NCBI GenBank assembly: GCA_964391195.1
Contig: CAYMLG010000009.1
Location: 51,080-115,079, forward strand
Origin: JAAYXE01 sp964391195
GTDB taxonomy: Bacteria; Chloroflexota; Anaerolineae; Anaerolineales; UBA4823
Length of the DNA: 64,000 nucleotides
Direction of reading: 5' to 3'
Shown: positions 59,219 to 64,000 of the stretch, in pieces
How the letters are laid out: every line of letters begins with the position of its first letter
How positions within the stretch are numbered: position 1 is the first letter of the stretch
Translations under genes and position numbers: made by a program
The notes under the pieces: model-generated
What the model saw: only the letters and a program-made list of their open reading frames with translations
What the model was told of the DNA's origin: nothing
The model's database searches: none

Positions 59219-59992
59219 ATGACACAAAAACCCAAAAGGCCAGTCCTGGAGCAGACTGCATCCATCGATCGCGATTCGTATGAGCCGGCTTACCTGCAGT
59301 TGAGCAACATTTTACGCCGCAGTATGGCAGCCGGCATCTTGCGCCCTCGAGACCAACTGCCATCGGAGGCGCAGCTTTGCGAGCGCTATGGAGTCAGCCC
59401 GATGACCGTGCGGCGGGCGATCAACCTGCTGGTCGATCAGGGCTACGTGATCGCCGAGCAGGGCCGGGGGACTTTCGTCAAGCCGGTGGGCATGGGAGAA
59501 GCCTCGTTCCACCTGAGTGAAGTGCTGGATTTGTTGACCGACACTGAGCACACAACCGTGAGGGTGCTCGAAGCCCGGACGGTGCGGGCCGACGAGCGCG
59601 TGGCGCGTAAACTTGAGATTGCGCCCGGGCAGAGGGCGGTGTACATTCGCCGCATTATTTACACCGGATGTGATCCGGCCTTCTATCACCGTGAGTATCT
59701 GATCTATGATCCGACCCGGCCAATCGTCGAGGCCGAGTTGGAAGTCACCGCCCTGCAGGGTCTTTTCCGCGGCAGCGGAGAGACTCTCCTGAAACGCGGT
59801 GACCTCCAGATGGAAGCCATTCTGCTGGATGATGAAGAGGCCCGGCTGCTGGGCGTCGAACAGCCGGTGGCCGGGTTGTGTTTCGAGCACCTGTTTTATG
59901 ATTTCGACGACCGGCCGATCAGTTGGGGGCGGTTCGTCGGGCGGGCCGACAGGCTGCGCTTCACGACGAAGGTCGGTCTGCTGGCAGATTGA
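59219..59992 (+). CDS. GntR family regulator, UTRA (HutC) group
   Basis: 257 residues from the ATG at 59219; the frame is open 14 codons further. Winged helix: YLQLSNILRRSMAAGILRPR, LCERYGVSPMTVRRAINLLV, IAEQGRGTFVKPV. The UTRA ligand domain includes VYIRRIIYTGCDPAFYHREY and AGLCFEHLFYDFDDRPISWG. Such regulators sense small acids or sugars and repress nearby operons. It lies divergent to the DUF1638 operon and 42 bases before a second corrinoid gene, so it probably controls both. Confidence 0.9.
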   Translation: MTQKPKRPVLEQTASIDRDSYEPAYLQLSNILRRSMAAGILRPRDQLPSEAQLCERYGVSPMTVRRAINLLVDQGYVIAEQGRGTFVKPVGMGEASFHLSEVLDLLTDTEHTTVRVLEARTVRADERVARKLEIAPGQRAVYIRRIIYTGCDPAFYHREYLIYDPTRPIVEAELEVTALQGLFRGSGETLLKRGDLQMEAILLDDEEARLLGVEQPVAGLCFEHLFYDFDDRPISWGRFVGRADRLRFTTKVGLLAD

Positions 59993-60034
59993 ACCGCAGA
60001 ACACGGACAACGATTGCACAGATAGAGAGCGCAT

Positions 60035-60679
60035 ATGGAATCGAACCAGATGAAGGACAGCCTGGCCCAACTGGTCGCCGGCCTGGAAGAGGACGCCGTT
60101 CTGCATGTCGTGGATCAGCGCCTCAGGGCCGGGGAAGATCCACTGCAGATCATCGCCGAATGTAACGAGGGCATGCGTGAGGTGGGGCTGCGATACGAGA
60201 AAGGGGAGTTTTTCGTGGCCGGCCTGATCATGTCTGGGGAGATCCTCCGTGAAGTGGTAGAACTCGTCCAACCCTGGCTGGAAAATCAGGCGGGGGGGCA
60301 GCCTACCGGACGGGTGCTGGTGGGGACCGTCTGGGGCGATATCCACGACCTGGGGAAAAACATCTTCGCCATGCTGCTCGCCTGTCACGGGTTCGAAGTC
60401 ATCGACCTGGGGGTGGACGTGCCCCCGGCAGCCTTCGTCACACGCGCCGTTGAAACCAGGCCGGACGTCGTGTGCCTTTCCGGGCTCCTGACCGCTTCGA
60501 TCGAGATGATGAAGGAAACGGTGACCGCTCTCCGTGCCGAAGCAGGGCCGCGACTGCCGGTCCTCATCGGCGGCGGTTCGGTGGATGAGCATATCCGGCG
60601 CTACACGGGGGCGGATTTCTGGATGCCAGATGCCATGGCCGGGGTGCGTTTTTGTGAGGAACTGCTGGGGAAGAAGTGA
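60035..60679 (+). CDS. Second corrinoid protein of the cluster
   Basis: 214 residues. Helical cap then the B12 domain: GTVWGDIHDLGKNIFAMLLA with the cobalt-binding His, SGLLTASIEMMKETV and VLIGGGSVDEHIRRYTGADF. It is a clear paralogue of the corrinoid protein at 56722-57351. It may serve another methyl donor through the same pterin enzyme. A methyltransferase gene could lie in the gap that follows. Start codon uncertain between ATGs at 60035 and 60050. Confidence 0.9.
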   Translation: MESNQMKDSLAQLVAGLEEDAVLHVVDQRLRAGEDPLQIIAECNEGMREVGLRYEKGEFFVAGLIMSGEILREVVELVQPWLENQAGGQPTGRVLVGTVWGDIHDLGKNIFAMLLACHGFEVIDLGVDVPPAAFVTRAVETRPDVVCLSGLLTASIEMMKETVTALRAEAGPRLPVLIGGGSVDEHIRRYTGADFWMPDAMAGVRFCEELLGKK

Positions 60680-60715
60680 ACCTTTCTCGATAAAAATAGT
60701 ATAGATGATGGTGAG

Positions 60716-60815
60716 NNNNNNNNNNNNNNNNNNNNNNNNNNNNNNNNNNNNNNNNNNNNNNNNNNNNNNNNNNNNNNNNNNNNNNNNNNNNNNNNNNNNN
60801 NNNNNNNNNNNNNNN
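60716..60815. other. Scaffold gap (100 N)
   Basis: Exactly 100 N of unknown true length, 36 bases after the second corrinoid gene. It could hide a further methyltransferase gene and the true start of the next frame. Confidence 0.95.
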
Positions 60816-60857
60816 AGTGCGATCAAACTGTGGGCCAACAGAAAGCAGGCGGCGGGG

Positions 60858-61835
60858 ATGAAACCGCACCGCTCTACCGTGATGCTGGGCGCCGGGCTGG
60901 CCGTGTTGGGCCTGGCGCTGGCTGCGGCCGGCAAGGGGATGTCCGGCCGGAGGAGGGGGAAAGGGATCGGCTTGCCCCGGTATCAAGCACAAGATGAAAC
61001 AGGTGGGGGAAACGAGGGCCAGCACCCGGATCGGCTGGAATCCACTCCAGGCGCAGGAACTGAATCCGAGAGGCAAAAACAGGTACAGGGCTTTTTCGCA
61101 CTGACCTTCGCCCTGTCGATACCCTTCTGGCTGTTCGGTGGGAGGCGGCTGCCGCTGCCTATAGCCTTGCCGGGCAGTGCGCTGGTGTTCGTGACCCCGC
61201 TGGCAGCAGCCGCGATCCTCACCTACCGCCAATCCGGGTGGGCGGGCGTCCGAAGGCTGTTCAAAAGGACTGCGGATTTCCGCAGAATCGAAGACAAGCG
61301 CTGGTACCTGCCCATCCTGCTCCTGAACCCGGCGATCATGGCCCTCTCATATGCAGTGATGCGCCTGAGCGGGCGGCCGCTTCCCGGGCAGGTACACATC
61401 GACTGGTTTATGGCGCCCGTTTTCCTGGCGGTGTTCTTTGCCGCTGGGGTGTTCGAAGAACTGGGGTGGATGGGGTATGCCTTTGAGCGCATGCAAGGCC
61501 GGTGGGAAGCGCTGAAGGCGGGCCTCCTGCTGGGAGGGGTGTGGGCGCTGTTCCACTTGATCCCAGACATCCAGAATAACCAACCAGTGGACTGGATCCT
61601 GTGGCACCGGCTCGGAGCGACCGGCACCCGGATCATCATCGTGTGGATCTACGACCGCGCCGGGGGCAGCCTGTTTGGGTCGATCCTTTACCACGCGATG
61701 AACAATCTGTGTTGGGCACTGTTCCCGAACTACGGCTCGCACTACGACCCCCAGGTAACGGCCTTGATTACGCTCCTGGCAGCAGGCGGGATGGTTATCG
61801 CGACTCGCAAGCTGCCCCACCCTCGCACAGCCTGA
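60858..61835 (+). CDS. CPBP family intramembrane metalloprotease
   Basis: 325 residues if started at the ATG at 60858; the frame is open back to the gap, and an ATG at 60939 is possible too. One N-terminal helix (MLGAGLAVLGLALAAAG) is followed by a polar linker of about 60 residues, unusual for the family, then the CPBP core: GVFEELGWMGYAFERMQ (the two Glu), WALFHLIPD (His) and ILYHAMNNLCWAL (His/Asn). The conserved Arg of E-E-x-x-x-R is replaced, as in the E-E-x-G-W-x-G-Y branch. CPBP proteins cut membrane substrates or act in bacteriocin immunity. The first 80 residues could be a separate fragment joined by assembly. Confidence 0.75.
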   Translation: MKPHRSTVMLGAGLAVLGLALAAAGKGMSGRRRGKGIGLPRYQAQDETGGGNEGQHPDRLESTPGAGTESERQKQVQGFFALTFALSIPFWLFGGRRLPLPIALPGSALVFVTPLAAAAILTYRQSGWAGVRRLFKRTADFRRIEDKRWYLPILLLNPAIMALSYAVMRLSGRPLPGQVHIDWFMAPVFLAVFFAAGVFEELGWMGYAFERMQGRWEALKAGLLLGGVWALFHLIPDIQNNQPVDWILWHRLGATGTRIIIVWIYDRAGGSLFGSILYHAMNNLCWALFPNYGSHYDPQVTALITLLAAGGMVIATRKLPHPRTA

Positions 61836-61853
61836 GGGCCCTGTGACCGCCGG

Positions 61854-62585
61854 ATGATCCAAACACGGGTCCGTGATTCAATGCTGCGGCAGCTCTTCTC
61901 AGCTTTTGGTTTGATCGCGATAATCGTGGCCAGTGAATACCTGGTGCGACATTACTCCATCTACTGGATCCCGGTACTCGGCCGGCTGCGGGTCAACGAC
62001 ATGCTGGTGTCGGGTGCGGCGTACAGCGCGCTGGTATGGCTGACGATGCCGGCCGGGTCGCGCAGTTTTGCCGTGCTGCGCCAGACGGCGGGGGAGATCT
62101 GGGGTTTCATCCGCAACCGCCAGGTGCAGATCGCCGCAGCCCTGGCGCTGGGCGCCGGCTGGCTGGCCTGGGTGGACCGTTTCCTATGGGGCGAGGTCAG
62201 GCTCTCGATCTTGCCCAACCCCTGGGGCCCTGGGCGTGTGCTGTTCGAGCCGCTGGGACTGCCGCTGGCGGTGATCAGCCTGCTGGTGGTAAACGGCGTG
62301 GTTGTGCCCCTGGCTGAGGAATGGTTGTGGCGCGGGCTGATCCAACCTCGGCTGGCAGGAGCCTTCGGGTATCTACCCGGGCTGGTCGTCACTTCGGTGA
62401 CCTTCTCGCTTAAGCACGCAGTGGTCGACAGCTCGCTGGGGCGCCTGCTGACCTTGACCGCCTTCGGGCTGGTGATGGGAGTGACCGCCAGGCACCACGG
62501 CTGGCGAGGCTCGGCGATGGCGCACGCGCTGGCGAACACCATCGCCACGGTGCTGGGGTTGATCCTGACCGGCGGCCAGTTGTAA
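61854..62585 (+). CDS. CPBP family intramembrane metalloprotease, second copy
   Basis: 243 residues, about seven helices. The CPBP set is complete: VPLAEEWLWRGLIQPRLA (E-E-x-x-x-R), TFSLKHAVVD (first His) and GSAMAHALANTIATV (second His). It begins 18 bases after the other CPBP gene and is co-transcribed. The two are of different sub-branches, so not a recent duplication. Substrate unknown. Confidence 0.85.
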   Translation: MIQTRVRDSMLRQLFSAFGLIAIIVASEYLVRHYSIYWIPVLGRLRVNDMLVSGAAYSALVWLTMPAGSRSFAVLRQTAGEIWGFIRNRQVQIAAALALGAGWLAWVDRFLWGEVRLSILPNPWGPGRVLFEPLGLPLAVISLLVVNGVVVPLAEEWLWRGLIQPRLAGAFGYLPGLVVTSVTFSLKHAVVDSSLGRLLTLTAFGLVMGVTARHHGWRGSAMAHALANTIATVLGLILTGGQL

Positions 62586-63185
62586 GCGGCCCTGGCGTCG
62601 GATTGGATGATTGATCAGGCTGCGATCATTCTGCCCCGGCACCGCGTACCCCCCACGTCTAACGAATCTGGCTGCAGGTTTCCCCTCCACGGGGCGGCCT
62701 TTTTCCCAACGCCTCAACCTCCAATTTGTTACACTTTCACCCCTTGCAGTTGTGCAAAATCATTTTAATAATTAAAGCATAGCAATTGGATTAGAATTTG
62801 CCCCAAGCTCATCCGGCTTACCTGCTTAAATTATGACAATTAAATCAACGGTCGTCTTACGCGCTTTTTTTAAATTACCCTAAAAATATCCCTTGATTAA
62901 TCAAAGGTTATGGACTAAACTTGCGGGTAGCGTGTAACACGATCCTGTAATGAAACAAGCATAATATATTTGTGAACAGCGCTTCGTAGAGGTGAAAGAT
63001 CCCACCGAAGGCTCTTTTTCTTGCCTTGCCGCGGTTGCTTCCCGGGATATTCAGATCCGCCAAAACAACCCCCGGAGGCAATAGAGCCAGAGTGAAAGAG
63101 TTTTCGCGTGTCTGTAGGCCGCTGCCGGGACCCAATCTTGCAACGAGTCAGTCCGTTACCTTCTAGTGAGACTGGATGAAACATC
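62586..63185. other. Gene-free stretch, AT-rich in the middle
   Basis: 600 bases. A terminator follows the CPBP genes at 62670-62704. Between 62740 and 62930 the sequence is strongly AT-rich and holds the palindrome TTGATTAATCAA (62893-62904). TTGATT with TAAACT 17 bases on (62916-62921) could be a weak plus-strand promoter. I see no gene; minus frames at 62908-63187 lack support. Confidence 0.5.
62670..62704 (+). terminator. Terminator after the CPBP genes
   Basis: GGCTGC (62670-62675) pairs with GCGGCC (62694-62699) and an inner CCCC/GGGG stem, followed by TTTTT at 62700-62704. There is an internal bulge, so strength is moderate. Confidence 0.5.
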
Positions 63186-63404
63186 ATGGAAAAGAGCCAA
63201 ACCCCAGCCGTGTTCCGCGCGCAAGCCAGCCGGCCCCGCTACTGCCTGGAGCCGCAGCAGATTGCGATGATCGAAGAAGCGCTCACAGTGCTCGGCGATT
63301 ATGGCGAGGTGCGCCTGATCGTCGAGATGGGCCGCCTGCGGTTCCTGGTAACCCAGGCGAGCTATGACGTGTTGAAGTGGCGACCGGGGATGATTGAACG
63401 GTAG
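63186..63404 (+). CDS. Small protein of unknown function
   Basis: 72 residues. The middle, QIAMIEEALTVLGDYGEVRL followed by IVEMGRLRFLV, is a helix followed by two strands, loosely like the YezD/DUF2292 small-protein pattern (helix, then Y-G-x-V-x-[LI]-x-V-x-x-G-x-[LI]). The ribosome site is weak. Coding looks real from the balance of charged and hydrophobic residues, but function is unknown. Confidence 0.55.
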   Translation: MEKSQTPAVFRAQASRPRYCLEPQQIAMIEEALTVLGDYGEVRLIVEMGRLRFLVTQASYDVLKWRPGMIER

Positions 63405-63642
63405 AGAGTAAGGTTCCACGTTTCGCAGTTCGCAGTTTACATTCGATTTCCTCCTGATCCCAATACATCTTATCGATGGTAGGGTCTCAACCGGGCTGAT
63501 GGGCTGCGCAGCTCTACAGCGCTGCTCGCTCACCGCCTGTACATAGCGTAGATGAAGGCTCCGTATGTCGGAAGGGCGGAGCGCGGGACGAGTAAATTCG
63601 AATTTCGCATTTCGAATTTCGAAATTATTGATCGAGGTTTAT
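63405..63642. other. Intergenic region with simple repeats and a dispersed repeat copy
   Basis: 238 bases. Short repeated motifs (TTTCGCAGTTCGCAG near 63421 and AATTTCG repeats at 63600-63625) are low-complexity. The 18-base repeat shared with the gap edge at 30.7 kb lies at 63565-63582. No gene seen. Confidence 0.5.
63565..63582 (+). repeat. Dispersed repeat copy with flanking inverted arms
   Basis: ATGTCGGAAGGGCGGAGC, identical to the minus strand at 30727-30744. Here GCTCCG (63558-63563) and CGGAGC (63577-63582) form arms around it, so it could fold, like small palindromic repeats. Confidence 0.5.
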
Positions 63643-64000
63643 ATGAAGGACATGCTGATCGACAAACTGCAGAATAAGACCGCTCGCGTGGCGGTGCTGG
63701 GCCTGGGGTATGTGGGGCTGCCGCTGGCGGTGACTTTTGCCGAGGCCGGCTTCGAGGTCACCGGGGTGGATCCGGATGCGCGCAAGGTGGAGACGATCTG
63801 CCGCGGCGAATCCCACATCCAGGACGTGCCCTCCGAGCAGGTGAAGCGCCTGGTCGAGACCGGACGGCTCAAGGCCACCACCATGTTCGGCGTGCTGCGC
63901 GATATGGACGCGGTGTCGATCTGCGTGCCCACGCCGCTGCGCAAGACCGGCGACCCGGACCTGTCCTTCATCCTCTCCGCCACCGACGAACTGGCCAAGT
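63643..64000 (+). CDS. UDP-sugar 6-dehydrogenase (WbpA/WecC type), 5' part
   Basis: The first 119 codons; the gene leaves the window. VAVLGLGYVGLPLAVTFAEA is the NAD-binding motif of nucleotide-sugar dehydrogenases, and VSICVPTPLRKTGDPDLSFI is the conserved block after it. The P-T-P-L-R-K-T-G-D-P-D form is typical of the UDP-N-acetyl-glucosamine/mannosamine dehydrogenase branch, which makes UDP-N-acetyl uronic acids for surface glycans. GAGGTTTAT precedes the ATG. It may open a second surface-sugar locus. Confidence 0.85.
   Translation, partial: MKDMLIDKLQNKTARVAVLGLGYVGLPLAVTFAEAGFEVTGVDPDARKVETICRGESHIQDVPSEQVKRLVETGRLKATTMFGVLRDMDAVSICVPTPLRKTGDPDLSFILSATDELAK

Noticed and set aside
59312..60934. 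540-codon minus-strand frame crossing the second gap
   Set aside because: It passes through 100 N of unknown length and lies opposite a GntR regulator and a corrinoid protein.
1..64000. tRNA, rRNA, CRISPR arrays, transposases or integrases
   Set aside because: I looked for T-loop and acceptor patterns, regularly spaced repeats and DDE or tyrosine-recombinase motifs and saw none; short decayed elements could have been missed.

Overview
The window is bacterial, GC-rich and gene-dense. No rRNA or tRNA is visible, so taxonomy is inferred from gene content. Secreted proteins with a YLP[YL]V motif just after the signal peptide, a TRADD-N-associated type membrane domain, very large multi-GAF kinases, tandem corrinoid methyltransferase genes and a GDP-heptose type pathway together suggest a Chloroflexota bacterium, most likely of the Anaerolineae. 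Two runs of exactly 100 N (30608-30707 and 60716-60815) are scaffold gaps, so this looks like a draft or metagenome assembly.

Layout. (1) 1-138: the start of an acyl carrier protein gene, leaving the window on the minus strand. (2) 576-3302: a secreted PQQ-type beta-propeller protein. (3) 3399-30607, all on the minus strand: a cell-surface glycan cluster of about 27 kb. It holds a GT2 glycosyltransferase, AsnB-like and NadE-like enzymes, a GT39-like membrane protein, a WbaP-type initiating sugar-phosphate transferase, heptose-7-phosphate isomerase and kinase (gmhA, hddA), a Wzm/Wzt ABC exporter, four GT4 glycosyltransferases, a sulfotransferase, an acyltransferase, an SGNH-like protein, a DUF362 protein, two anchored BNR/sialidase-like proteins, an RfbE-like epimerase and an O-antigen ligase/polymerase. 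(4) 30958-34657: an orphan OmpR-type regulator and a NarL-type two-component pair. (5) 35091-37331, with a divergent GntR gene at 37487: a class V aminotransferase and an MtnA-like protein that lacks the catalytic Asp. (6) 38347-40558: an ArsR-type regulator, a membrane protein and an M48 protease. (7) 41186-41346: apparent remnants of shikimate genes. (8) 41426-54475: the most unusual part, a same-strand signalling and protease island. It contains a Trypco1-like small protein, a cytoplasmic subtilase, an S1-S1-REC-GAF-histidine kinase, a 1902-residue REC/8xGAF/PAS kinase, a degenerate REC, a REC fused to a two-TM TRADD-N-associated type domain, and a REC-kinase-like-wHTH protein. A coiled-coil membrane protein follows. 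(9) 55436-60679: a corrinoid methyl-transfer cluster (UroD-type methyltransferase, two corrinoid proteins, a pterin-binding methyltransferase, a DUF1638 protein) around a divergent GntR/UTRA regulator. (10) 60858-62585: two CPBP membrane proteases. (11) 63186-64000: a small protein and the start of a nucleotide-sugar dehydrogenase, which may open a second sugar locus.

How the parts may work together. The glycan cluster could make a heptose-containing, possibly sulfated and acylated surface polymer on a lipid carrier and export it by Wzm/Wzt. The 41-54 kb island looks like a phosphorelay controlling a protease module. The small-domain adaptor, the intracellular protease and the TRADD-N-associated type membrane piece resemble parts known from bacterial conflict and programmed-death systems, here wired to histidine kinases instead of the usual NTPase. 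That reading is inference. The methyl-transfer cluster encodes substrate-side methyltransferase, corrinoid carrier and pterin-side methyltransferase; its substrate cannot be read from sequence.
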